A DNA stretch of 64,000 bases from Helicostylum pulchrum. Lineage: Eukaryota > Mucoromycota > Mucoromycetes > Mucorales > Mucoraceae. The notes under the pieces are model-generated. The model searched no databases, had not been told where the DNA came from, and saw nothing but the letters and a program-made list of their open reading frames with translations. The translations under genes were made by a program, and so were the position numbers. The stretch's first letter is position 1, and the number at the start of each line of letters is the position of its first letter. The stretch lies in contig JAIXMO010000004.1 of NCBI GenBank assembly GCA_025677825.1, positions 124,001 to 188,000 on the forward strand, given 5' to 3'. Below are positions 1 through 10,910 of this stretch, piece by piece.

Positions 1-500
1 AAGCAACTTTGCGTCTGCTATGAGTAAAAGTCCACCAACTGACAGGTAATAGAAATACGGATAATAAAACACCAGAGATCAATCCACCCATATGAGAAAA
101 TGTATCCACACTACATAATTTTAAATTAGTATTTTTGTTGTTGCTGTATAGTTTTTCTTATCGCTCACCCAGGTAAGATACCAATAGAGAAAGTAAGACC
201 TGTACACACAAGCAGTTTGAATAAATTGGTGATAGGTCTTTCTAGTTTTTTCCAGTTTATTAAAATGTCAACATACAAGAATCCAATCAGTCCAAATATT
301 GAACTACTACAACCTAAAAAAGCTACTAAACTTGCTGAGTAAAAAAGTTTTATAATCAAATAAAAACTTACGCGTGGTTGGTGGAGAAAAATTAGCACCT
401 AAAGCATGACCAAAGATACCAGAACCAATATACAGCACTATAAAATGTATTTATATAACAAATGTTAGGGGTGGAGTAAAAGTATGCATAGAGAAGCTTG

Positions 501-535
<35 letters not shown>

Positions 536-1519
536 CTTACATGTAAAGCGTAAAGAATTGATGGTCCTTTCAACTCTAGAACCTAGTACGACCAAGAAAG
601 CCATATTTATGCAGAGATGAATTAAACCCGTGTGTATAAATAAAGGAGAAAGTAATCGGTAAGTTTGATCCGGAATTCTGTGCTGATGAAAGGCAGTCAT
701 ACCGCATATGGTAGACAATGAACAAGTGGAGTTTAGTAATCTGGGATCTGTCAATTCGATTGCGGGATCAAGTAACATGAGTTGATTACTACTATCGTCA
801 GGTAAATCGTTACTTCTATTAGAAGCAAAAGGCGTAAGATTACTCTGTGATATTGTGTGTAAACAGACGTATTTCTGATCTGATGGCATTGAGTCTACTT
901 TTCGCATACAAGGAGGAAATCTAGCACCTGATTGTATCATAATCTCCATCGAAGGTCCCAACATATAATTAAAAGGCTCTAATTCAAAGAACTCTCCTGA
1001 ACTTTGTTTACTTAGTAAAAGTTCTCCAGAAAAGATGATAATAGTAAATCCAAACATAAGGTATGTGAATAAAGCCCAATGGTCGCCTATAGTAAATGGT
1101 CCTATATTATCAAGTCTAAAAAACCACCTTGTAAAACGCTTTCTAATCGAATTATTATTCTTGTTGTTTCTTTGTTCTACTCCTAATTCTGGGACTTGTA
1201 ATTCTTCTGGATCATCGTCACCGTGAGAGGAGGACACGGATTTATTGATTTCAATAGTAGAGTCCGTCGTAATAAAATGCTTTGGCTTTTCATCATACTG
1301 TAACATGAAAGCTGACGAAGCGTACTCGTCCTGCAAGTTATAAGGTCTTTTTCCAAACTGGACGTGACTAAGTTTTCTACCATGGCGACTAGGTGAGTTT
1401 AAAGACGGAGGTGTATTTGGTAGTGTCGCTGCTGTATTAGTTGTAGTAGTAGTTATTGTTGATGTTGTTGTTGGTGTTGTTATTGGTGTTGTACTATCTA
1501 TTGGATGAACAGGAAACAT
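1..1519 (-). CDS. Rhomboid family intramembrane serine protease (3' end cut by window)
   Basis: Visible exons (minus): 1519-541, 437-372, 334-169 and 110 to the window edge; phases match at every junction and give about 440 codons. The N-terminal ~130 residues are a low-complexity, Thr-rich cytosolic region, followed by a first membrane segment (GDHWALFTYLMFGFTIIIF) and a lumenal loop with several Cys. The core has the family hallmarks: HTGLIHLCINM (L1 / membrane segment 2 region), the serine motif GCSSSIFGL in exon 3 (GxSx; the fourth position is Ser, often Gly elsewhere) and the catalytic histidine in FSHMGGLISG in exon 4. The Ser-His dyad is therefore intact. Expected role is cleavage of membrane-anchored substrates; the long N-terminal extension fits a secretory-pathway rhomboid better than a mitochondrial PCP1 type (inference). 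Intron 1 carries a ~31-nt homopolymer just after its donor. The start ATG is the first in the open frame. Confidence 0.9.
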
Positions 1520-1542
1520 CTACTTTCTTATATACTACAGTT

Positions 1543-1576
<34 letters not shown>

Positions 1577-1950
1577 TTTCTTTAGAAAAAAGAAAGGAAT
1601 AAGAAAAAAAAAAACCTTTCAACATATACTTGTACATTTTTATTTTATTTTATTTTTTTAATAAAGGGAAAAAAAAAAAACCGCCCTGAACTATGAATAC
1701 ATTTTATTAATTCGAATTTTAGAGCCAATAATTTGAATTTAAATAAATACTACACACATAAAAAAGACGTTATAACTATAAGAAAAACTAGCTTTATATG
1801 TAAATCATTGTTATTTTTTTATACGTGTATAAAGTAAAAAAAAAAGATGAACAAAGGAGAATAAGAAACAAAAAAGAAAATTTACTTTGCGATAAAAAAG
1901 AAAGAATAAAGGGGGATAAAGTTAGGAGTGAGTTTTTTTCTTCTTTTTTT
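1520..1950. other. Intergenic; upstream region of the rhomboid gene
   Basis: About 430 bp between the stop of the carotenoid-oxygenase gene and the start of the rhomboid gene, both on the minus strand. It is AT-rich with long T and A runs and contains one copy of the recurring decamer CCGCCCTGAA at 1681. No coding evidence. Confidence 0.6.
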
Positions 1951-4161
1951 TTACAAAGTAGCCCTCAACTTGTAAGTTCCATGAGCAAAGCTAAGAGGAA
2001 TCAATTTGTTTAATTCAACTCTGGCCATAACTTGAAGATTTTGTGCATCTAAAACTAATACAAAAGAAGTAGATCGTGCAGAGTCCAAAACTATACTTAT
2101 CAATACACCTGCATCCTCTTCAGTCATTTTATCTTCTCCTGCTTTAATTGGTTTAGGTACAAATTGTGCCTCACTTGGGTAACAATTCTCTTCATGCCAG
2201 GAAGCCATGACTGTATTAGTATTTACATCCTAAAATTATTATAATTTAGTATTACATATTCTTATACGTATATTTTCAGTGTGCTCTTACAATCTTAATA
2301 ATACTATCCCAAAGTCTACCTTCTTGACTAGAACTCTCTGGACTAAATCCAATGCCATAAACATAGGAATAGTTTTGCATCTTAAAGTTGGGATTGATTT
2401 GAGGCAACTCCAAAGTGGTCTCAGCTAATTTCTTAAATTCAACTACAGGCATCCAAGCATGCCACCCACTGGATCCAGTTGCATTCCCTGGTTGATTGGA
2501 ACTACCACTAACGTAATTCCAAACAGAACCAATACGAGATGTAACACTGACAGCAGAAGGAATAAATGAATTATTGGCAACATAGATTTGATGTGCCTCG
2601 TGTTGAGGGTTATTCAATACATAACGTCTTAATTCTGCAAATTCTAATTTACCCATCGATTCAGGATGACGAAGATTTTCTGTAGATAATTGTTGTGTAA
2701 TCTTATCGTTCTTATAACATGCCATATCCAATACAATACTTCCGTGTACGTCTTCATACGCATTGATATGGTTTAAAGAAAACGATGCGTTGGATCTGTA
2801 ACAAGCAATAACATCATTGTCCTTGCGAGAGATGACATAAAACAGTGTGGGTTCAGAAGGATAAAAGTTGAAAGAATCTAAAATACTTTCACTCCAAGCA
2901 AATTTGACTGCTGCAGAATTGGCAAGCATAGGATGAATCACCATAATAATATAGTTTGCAGTCAAAGCAAAGTTATTAACCCATCCAGTCGGTGCATTCC
3001 AGATAGTGGCAATCTTGTGTCCTTTGGGTTCTTGTTCAGAAATAGAAAAGAAGTGATATCGTGTTGACTTGTACCCAATTTCCATTGTAAAGTTAATGTA
3101 TTCACCAGTGGCTGCATCATACTGACCATTAGGGCAAGAACTATAACCTTGAAATTCAGGATTAATTTCATCCCATGTTTGAATACGAGAAGGGGTTAAA
3201 TCAAAAGGATCCAACTCTTGTAACTAATATATAATCAATATAGTTAGTTTAGTAATATACCTCAACCTCATCTCCCCCCCCCCCCTCATTTTATATATAT
3301 ATGATGATTACGTACATGGTTTGCAAAACCTTGACAAAATAAACGACCTTCAATACCTGGTATGTTGCCTGTAATACGTTGTCCACAAGGTACACGATCT
3401 GCCTTGGGTTTTTTACCGTTGTTTATAAATTTAATCAACATTGTTTGGTTGGAGTGTGTTTTAAATAAGCCAGCAGGAAAACTAGGTGCATAGCCATGGT
3501 GATCGCGGATCTTTTCAATCAATCGCTTGGTGGTTAAGTGGTGACGATAAGTAATAGTATTTCTTTCACCGTTAATATCAAAGCGATTAACAAGAGGAAG
3601 TCTATACACATAAATAAATAAAAGGGGGGGAGAAGATCAACCACATGTCATTTTTTGTTTTGTGTGTGCGTTTAACTTACGCATCAAACCAATGACCTAA
3701 AGTAAATGTAAAAGTAGCACTTTGAAGTATACCATCTATTTCAATCTTTCTAGAGTATCGAATGTCAAAGATTCCAGGACCAACAGTATAGTGTTCTCCA
3801 ATTAACCACTCTGGTAACTGACCATCGACAACTAAATCAACTACTTCACTTGAATCGGAAACGTTGTAAAATCCCTTTTTACATATATATGTTAGCTTAT
3901 TAGTTTTAACAAACGAAAAGAGAGTTTTTTTTTTACCTTGGCATGAGAAGTATTTGAATCTGTTTCAGTAATAACAGATGGAGTACGACTGATATTAGGT
4001 CTACCTTGGCCGTCAAGGAAAGTTCTGTCGTCCACATCTTGTTCAGAATCGTCTTGAACAAAAATAGCGGGTGGTTGAAGAGGATGTTCTGCAGAAGAGC
4101 TGGTGCTGATTGAACTAGACTCTTGCAACTCTTCTTGTTTGTGGAGAGTGGATGATTCCAT
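1951..4161 (-). CDS. Carotenoid cleavage dioxygenase (RPE65/CCO family), divergent iron site
   Basis: Five exons (minus): 4161-3937, 3874-3681, 3601-3316, 3223-2291 and 2229-1951. Lengths sum to 1917 nt, giving 638 residues with all phases matching. Family signatures in order: WLIGEHYTVGPG and LGHWFDALPLVNRFD near the N-terminus, TGEYINFTMEIG, FALTANYIIMVIHPM, NHINAYEDVHGSIVLDM, and the C-terminal PLSFAHGTY. Active members cleave carotenoid polyene chains with Fe(II) held by four His; in Mucorales such enzymes start trisporoid and apocarotenoid synthesis. Here the positions aligned by eye with ligands 1-3 are Cys265 (motif SSCPNG, usually AHP), Asn318 (VNNFALT, usually H-x-F) and Asn386 (LNHINAYE, usually FHHIN); only His629 near the C-terminus remains, in a motif one residue longer than usual. 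The first ~75 residues are Ser-rich and probably disordered. Family assignment is firm; catalysis is doubtful. Confidence 0.88.
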
Positions 4162-4978
4162 TTTCTTTGTTGGGTTTCAAAAATACGTATCAAAAGAAGA
4201 GAAAGAAGCAATAAAATAATTTAAACGCAAGTGCATAATAAACGCCACGCTACAAAAAGAAAAAGAGAAAAAATGTAGTATACCTATAAAAATGAAAAGA
4301 TACAGTTAATATGTTTAAAACGTAATCGTATCTTTTAGTAGTAACATTATCAAGTACTAAATAAAAAAGAGGACGTATTGTAAATAGTTTTGTCATTGTA
4401 ACGTACGTTCTCATTATCTTTGTTACAAGTGATAAATTAAACAGCAAGTTTTAGAGTACTATGTATAGCTGTCGCCCAAGTTACACGTAATATACCGATC
4501 TTTATTAAATAAAGGGGGGGTCTTGTCCAATTTAAAAATTATGTCGTACGATATGATTAGTTTCCTTTTAACAGTGTATTGCCTTAAACAAATAACGCAA
4601 AAACAATGTGTTACTCTCTCACTCTCTCGCAAGGCAAAAAAGGTAATGTCATCTCGATCATTGGGCGTGAGAAATAAGGGTTTCGAGAAAGGCCAGTGCA
4701 CGTTTGTACCTTTTTTTTTTTTTTTTTTACAAGTCAGAGCTTTATGCATGTTATGTACCAAGGAGTAGTTCATCCATAACAAGTAAAATAATAACAATAG
4801 AGTTGCTGTCAAGATTACAGCGACAACAACAAAAAAACAGTCAAATAATAAATAAAACTATGAAAATCGCACAGTAACATTTTTTTTTTTTTCGCCTTTT
4901 TAAAAAGTTCCCTTTTTTTTCTTTTTCTTTCTCCTCTTTTTATCTCTTATACCAACAAACTTTTTTTTTTAAAAAAAA
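4162..4978. promoter_or_regulatory. Divergent intergenic region
   Basis: 817 bp between two divergently transcribed genes, so it should contain both promoters. It has pyrimidine-rich stretches just before the plus-strand ATG (4880-4970). I see no convincing gene; the open frames here are short and low-complexity. Confidence 0.5.
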
Positions 4979-6526
4979 ATGCCTTACTCAGAAAACGCTT
5001 CACATTCCTCTCTTGGAGTGATTGATTATAATGACTTGGACATGACATTTACACGAGACGCTTTACCTAATAAACAAACTGCGGATAGTTTCAAGTTTAG
5101 TTTAAAGAGCATTGACGAAGGCGAATTGGACGTTTTCAGACGCTCTCTTGTAACTCCAATGTCTGTAAACAATGTACAAGACCCAATGTATGCAGAGTTT
5201 GAAAAGTCAAGAAACTTTCATAAACAATATATGGTGTACAACACTTTAAAGAGGTCTGCCGCTTTATCTCCAACCCATTCTTCTGCTGGCTCTGTAGCTG
5301 ATAGCCTTGCTGTATTTAATCGTTTTATCGATGGTAAGTAAATAATACTTTTTTCTCTTTCACTTTACTGAAACAAAAATTTTCCCCCTTCTTTTTGTTT
5401 CCTCTTTCAGATCATTCCAGTGATGACTTTGTACGGGGTGATCTTAATGATTTTATGAGTCCTTATAATATGGACGATTTAATTTCTCTCCCTCAAAGAA
5501 GGTCGCCAACAACACCCTCTCCCCAAATGGGCCGTGCAACAGTTGTTAAGTAAGTGCGTCACGTGCTTTTTTTTATTATTTACCTAAAAGGCTAACCTAT
5601 TTTTTACTTTTTAGAAACAACACTATGGCACCTATTGGAAGTAAAGGGGTTCAAAACACAACAGTTAACAACAATAAATATGTAAAACCACGTAAAGTAT
5701 CTATTGATGCCTGTGTACAAACACCATCTTGTTTTGATGACACAAAGCCTGTATCTCCAAACCGTTCCAACAGTAAAGAACGCTACCGTAACCTCAAAAA
5801 TCCCAAACAGGAACCAATCAAAAAATTGCAACCAAAACAGTCTGATACCAGAAGATGGAGTAGCTACCTTCCTGAAAACAAGCCTGAAAGACCCACAACA
5901 ACAACAACAAGCAAACTCGCACAGCTCAGTAACCGCAGTAGATTATCAACTGTAAATAAAACTCACGCTGAACCTACTACTACTACTGCTGCCGACATGA
6001 ACAAGAAAAGCAGTAATGTAACTCAGATGAACCGTGCACCGTTATTGTCTGGTCTTAAATTAAAGTCAGAAAGTAAAAGAAACTCAACTGCTGAATACAA
6101 TAACCGTAACTCTAGAAAAGAAGAGTTGACACCTGTCCATGCACCTGTAGATCGTGACGTGTATTTACAACGACGATTGTCGCTGATGATTGATGCCGAC
6201 GAGAAAGTCACACCTGTTCGCAAAGAACAACATCAACAACATCAACAACATCAACAACATCAACAACAGCAACAACATCAACAACAGCAACAGCATCAAC
6301 AACAGCAACAGCAACAAAAGCAAAGACGAGAGATTCCTGTTGGTAGATACAGCAGCCGACAGGTTTCTACTCGTACCAAAGCTGATGTCTCGAATGATTT
6401 GGTTGACTCTCAAGTACATGATGCCGACGTAAATCGAGGACATGTTGGTCAACATAAGCATGGTTACAATGATATAACAAGACGTGTATCTTACAGAGAT
6501 CGTATTGCCTCTTACAAAGAGCCTGT

Positions 6527-6557
<31 letters not shown>

Positions 6558-7283
6558 GATAAACCATCTTACAGTGTAAGCAAGCGTTTATCTTCTTCCG
6601 CATTGCCTACTTCATCCATACCTGCATCATCCATTCCCGCTCCATCTAGTACTTTACGTGCTGCACCAACCATCTCAACCCAATTACGACGTGCAAGATC
6701 ACTCACTGTTCCTTCTAGTAGATACGGGTACAAAGAATCGGATGCTAATGTCTCTTCCATGCCGGTACCTATTTTCAGACATCGTAAGCAAGCTAGCAAG
6801 TATGCTTCTGTTCCCGAGGATAAGGTTGCACCGCCACCACCACCACCTCCTCCACGAGCACGAGCACGAGCACGAGCAACAGTAACAGAAACAGCAACAG
6901 AAACAGCAACAGCAACAGCCGCGAAAGGGGTTCGCTTCTCGTTCCCAAGCCGAAGAAGCTCAAACAATGATATCCAACTTGTAGCATCGTACAGTAGCAG
7001 TGGGTACTCTAACACCACAACTTCTTCTTCACGTTCCGACGATGCTGACTGTACACCATCTACACCACCAGATCGCGCAAAGAGCGGGTATTTGAACAAA
7101 CATAGGGATACGTATGATCCTTCAAGTTATCAACAAAGACAACGCGTTGTATCGGAAGATAATCGTCAGTATAAGGATCGACAAAGAAAGTGTGTTACTG
7201 AATCTGCTCGTGAAGTGTTGGCTCATGTTCAAGAACGAAGGGCAAGGAATGCTATTATATTAAACACTGTTCAATACAGATAA
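4979..7283 (+). CDS. Unknown low-complexity, basic, Gln/Ser/Thr-rich protein
   Basis: Exons 4979-5333, 5411-5549 and 5615-7283 total 2163 nt, 720 residues, phases consistent. I do not recognise the family. The N-terminal ~160 residues are acidic and moderately complex (YNDLDMTFTRD, SDDFVRGDLNDFMSPYNMDD). The rest is rich in Arg/Ser/Gln/Thr with several homopolymeric tracts: a His/Gln repeat (nt 6229-6318), a Thr run (6527-6557), a Pro run followed by an Arg-Ala repeat and a Thr-Glu/Thr-Ala repeat (6830-6920). Many R-x-x-S patterns (RRLSL, RRVSY, RRWSS, RRSSN) look like basophilic kinase sites (inference). The last 25 residues (ESAREVLAHVQERRARNA) are predicted helical and are partly duplicated downstream of the stop. 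No membrane segment or signal peptide. Probably a disordered regulatory or cytoskeleton-associated protein, but this is a guess. Confidence 0.75.
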
Positions 7284-7471
7284 AAAAAAACTATGCAACC
7301 TTTAAAAAAACAGTTTTTTTTTGTATATAAATGAATTATCTTATTTTTTTCATTCATTAAAAGAACAAAAAACCACGAAGATGCTATTATATTTAACAGC
7401 GTTCAATACAACCTTGAAAAAAATCATAGTTTTTTTTTTGTATGTAAATGAATTATTATCTCATTTATTAA
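7246..7471 (+). repeat. Imperfect tandem duplication of the gene's 3' end and 3' UTR
   Basis: The last codons and proximal 3' UTR (about 7246-7366) recur about 132 bp downstream (about 7378-7471). Both copies share a GCTATTATATT-AAC-GTTCAATACA core, then a T-run and a TGTAT-TAAATGAATTAT segment, with scattered substitutions. The second copy has lost the stop context and is not coding. Confidence 0.7.
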
Positions 7472-10052
7472 ATTAACCTCTCTCTATTCAAATAAAAAAT
7501 TATTATATTATGGTTAAACTATAGTTTTGTTTTATAAAAAATTGGTTCTTTTTTTTTTTTTCTAGAATAGTCTTTGTTGTTATCAAAAAGTAACTACTAA
7601 ATGGAGACAAGACCAACTTCCTTGTGAACTGAGGTTTAAACTTGATAGTAATAGCCTTTAGAGGAAAGTTTTGCTTCTGATGGCGAGCATAAATTTAATG
7701 CCAGTTACAATGCCTTTTTTGTATTCCATCCCGTTCCTTTTTTTTATAATATTACAGGCGATCAGTCATATCTTCAGTATACCAAATCAATTTTTTTTTA
7801 AAGTCATCAGAAACTCAGCTAAACAATAAAGAGAATTTTATATTAAACAAGAACACAGCAAAACAAAATTGATCTGTAATAGAAATCAAATACGAGAAAG
7901 AACATGTGTCAAATTAGTGACAAGTTTGGAAGTGCTTACAAAAAAAAAAAAAAAAAAAAAAAAGTAAGTTTCATTGGAAATACTTTCTGTATATGTAGTT
8001 TATACTATGAGAAGGAGAAAGGCCATACTTCATGGTAATGCGTATAGGTTCTGGGTTTCTATTATTGCTCTATTGGTAGAATGCGGAAAAGAGAAATATG
8101 TAAACGGAATCAAAGGAAATATTCTGTAGATTGACTCCGAATGGTAGAAGGGACCCCATAAATCAGTCTTCAGTACCAATAACGTTATTGCGACTTTCTT
8201 TTTTTTTTTAAAGAATTCTATCATATTCTCTTTCTAAATAAATGCCAAATTTAGCCTATTAACAAAGTTTACTTTATTTTAAAATATTCGGAAGTAACTT
8301 TTTTTTTCCTTTAGTCGCGATATATTTTAACTTCAATACATACATAAAATCTTTTTTAAAAGATAAACTAATAAAAGACTATACGCTGGTCAATTGCTAA
8401 AAAAAAAATAACTCGAATATTCCATGTTGAATTAAAAGCCTGATAGATTTAGTGTTTAGAATTGTGCCAAATGTAATCATAGATTGACAAGGTTAAACAC
8501 AAGTGCTACCAAAATCTGAAGTGTACTTTGACAGTAGACTTTAGTATAATCACAGCTTTCTTGTTCAGTGACCCTCCTTTTTTTTTTTTACAATCTATTT
8601 TTATTTGAGAACTAAAATAGTTTTTTTTTCTGTAGTCGATATTGGTCATCAAGTAAAAACAGTTGATGGTTCGGCCTTTTTGAATTCAGTAAAAATAAAT
8701 TTTTTGTTTGCAAGGGCATATTACCTTTTCTTTTTTTTTGGTTCTGTTCTTATGGTAATAGATACTATTTTATGCAATTTATATTACCGTGTTACAAATA
8801 AAAACAATTGACGTTTTCTGTATAAAACACATTTGTTTGCAACCTCCTATTCTGTTTTCTAACAAGTATACAAAGTGCACCGTTTTGTTTTTTTTGGGGT
8901 AGCGGGAAGCGTTAAAGAATTTTTCTACTTCGTTATGTCTGAACTCAGTTTAACATTACAGCTCAGTTTTTTTTTTTTTTTTTGTTATGACGTTTTTTTT
9001 CCGCCCTGAATTAAAGCCGATAGTAACTTTTTTGATCACGTTCAATTAAAGTTTTTCTCTCGTTCTTTCATTCATAGAGAAGAACCGTCATATAGAATAC
9101 CGATAATTGAAATAATGAAATAACAACTAGATGGTAAATGTCATTTTCCGCCATCGATAAAACATCTTTTTCTTTTTTCCGGAATTATAAAAAAAATTGA
9201 TGTCTAAAAAAAAAGGATCTTTAAATCAAAAGTAGGCCCGTACTAAATGTTTACTTATTTCTTAGTAATTATTGGCCTAGTTTCAAGAAAGTAGTGATTT
9301 CTTCGCCAGAGGACGTACACAAGAGTGCCCGAGCCATTTTAAAGGAAGAAAAAATGTTAAAGAAGCGTTTACAAGAAAAAAAAATGGGTCCTCGTATCAA
9401 AGGTGAGATTTTAAACTCACTGCAAAAATAAAAAATCCAGAGTTGGAACAAAATACAATGATATCAGATTTTGTTTCATTTTAAACTATGAGGAATAATG
9501 ATTTGTATGATGTATATATACGCGGTAATGAAACCGGCCTTACGAAAAAAAAAAAAAAACGCCATAGAGAAAATATTTTCTATGAGTTAAGAATGTACAG
9601 AAAAAAAAAGAAAAAAGATTGCCCTGGACTTTTTTGAATAGAGTTTTTTTTTTAAAGGTCAATAATATAGGCACTTGAAAAAAAAGATAGCCATCAAAAT
9701 GGCCAGATTTTTAAGGAAAAAGGATTCTAGTGGACAGGTTTGAACCTGATCAAAATTCAATATAAAACTGAGCAAATCATATCCAGTCGTAAAAGATCAG
9801 GGGAGGGAGAAGGGGAACTGGTATACATCAAATTTAACGGCATTTAAAAAATATAAATGAGAAGAAAGTTATGTGAAAAAAAAAAAGTATATAAGATAGA
9901 CAGTAAATTGGGTTTCTTGTATTTTTCTTTTTTTTACACCATACCTTTTGCTGCTGGATCAGTTTTATTTCTCTCTTTATTTATTCACTTTTTTTTGTAA
10001 TCGCAGAGCGACCAATATTCATTCAAGCACATCCAAAACCAAATACTTAATA
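7472..10052. other. Long gene-free stretch upstream of the GH17 gene
   Basis: About 2.6 kb, AT-rich, with many A and T runs and only short random open frames. One CCGCCCTGAA decamer lies at 9001. I found no RNA gene, transposon end or conserved coding segment. The last few hundred bases should hold the promoter of the glucanase gene. Confidence 0.5.
9888..9895 (+). promoter_or_regulatory. Candidate TATA box of the GH17 gene
   Basis: TATATAAG about 160 bp before the ATG at 10053, followed by a pyrimidine-rich stretch. Position and sequence fit a core promoter; no other support. Confidence 0.4.
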
Positions 10053-10910
10053 ATGCGTTTCACTTCAATTCTCACTATCGCCCTCACTTTTGCTGGTGTT
10101 ATTCAATCACTCCCTATCGAAACTCGTGGTATTGGCGCACTTCACGGTGTTACATATACAGCTCGTAACTCAGACGGTCAATGTCAAACTGCTCAAGAAA
10201 TCGCTGCTTCTGTGAAGTCGATGAAGAGCAAAGGCATTAACAATATCCGTACTTATTCTCAAGAATGTAACCAACTTCCTGCTATTTTGGACGCTATTAA
10301 CTCTAGTGGTGGTGGTATGACAGTGCTGGCCGCTGTTTGGATCGACGGTACTGGTAACGACGATCAAGAAATGGCTACACTCAAGTCTGTTTTGAATAGT
10401 AAAGATACTGGTGCTATCAACGGTATTTTGGTCGGAAACGAAGTTATTTTCAAGGGTCAAATGTCTTCTTCCCAGTTGGCCAAGAAAATCAAGACCGTCA
10501 AGTCTTTCTCCAAGGGAATCAAGGTCGGTACTGCTGAAATGGATACTACTTATCCTCCCGATTTAATGGCTGCCTCCGATATTGCTGCTGTCAATATTCA
10601 CCCTTACTTTTCTCAAGTCGATGTCAAAGATGCCTTATCCAACTTGAACGATAGATATAACAATTTCAAGAAATTGGCTCATGGTGTTTCCGAAGTATTT
10701 ATTGCTGAAACTGGATGGCCTACTGAGGGTGCTTCTTTCGGTGATGCTGTCCCAAGTGTCAAAAACACACAGATTTTCGCCGCTGCACTCACCACTTCTC
10801 ATCTCCCTTATTACTTCTTTGAATGGCAAGATTCTAGCTGGAAGGCTGCCGGTATCGAATCTCATTTTGGTCTTCTCAATACTTTTGGAAGATCCAAGTT
10901 TGCTCTTTAA
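10053..10910 (+). CDS. Secreted glycoside hydrolase family 17 protein (beta-1,3-glucanase / transglucosidase)
   Basis: Single exon, 285 residues. The ATG at 10053 is chosen because it begins a signal peptide (MRFTSILTIALTFAGVIQS, then LP); the open frame extends upstream but that part is not protein-like. GH17 hallmarks are visible: the proton donor Glu130 in LVGNEVIFKG and the nucleophile Glu219 in IAETGWPTEG, about 90 residues apart as in the family, plus VNIHPYF before the nucleophile and FEWQDSSWKA near the end. GH17 cell-wall enzymes of the yeast Bgl2/Scw type hydrolyse or transglycosylate beta-1,3-glucan, so it probably remodels wall glucan. There is no GPI-like C-terminus and no Ser/Thr-rich stalk, so it is probably soluble in the wall or medium. 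Codon use is richer in C-ending codons than the flanks, suggesting strong expression. Confidence 0.92.
   Translation: MRFTSILTIALTFAGVIQSLPIETRGIGALHGVTYTARNSDGQCQTAQEIAASVKSMKSKGINNIRTYSQECNQLPAILDAINSSGGGMTVLAAVWIDGTGNDDQEMATLKSVLNSKDTGAINGILVGNEVIFKGQMSSSQLAKKIKTVKSFSKGIKVGTAEMDTTYPPDLMAASDIAAVNIHPYFSQVDVKDALSNLNDRYNNFKKLAHGVSEVFIAETGWPTEGASFGDAVPSVKNTQIFAAALTTSHLPYYFFEWQDSSWKAAGIESHFGLLNTFGRSKFAL

Noticed and set aside
6165..6461. Poly-Leu/Met minus-strand frame
   Set aside because: Antisense of the CAA/CAT repeat coding for the His/Gln tract of the plus-strand gene.
8030..8224. 64-residue minus-strand frame in the long intergenic region
   Set aside because: Random composition with an A-run and no flanking splice sites or promoter signals.
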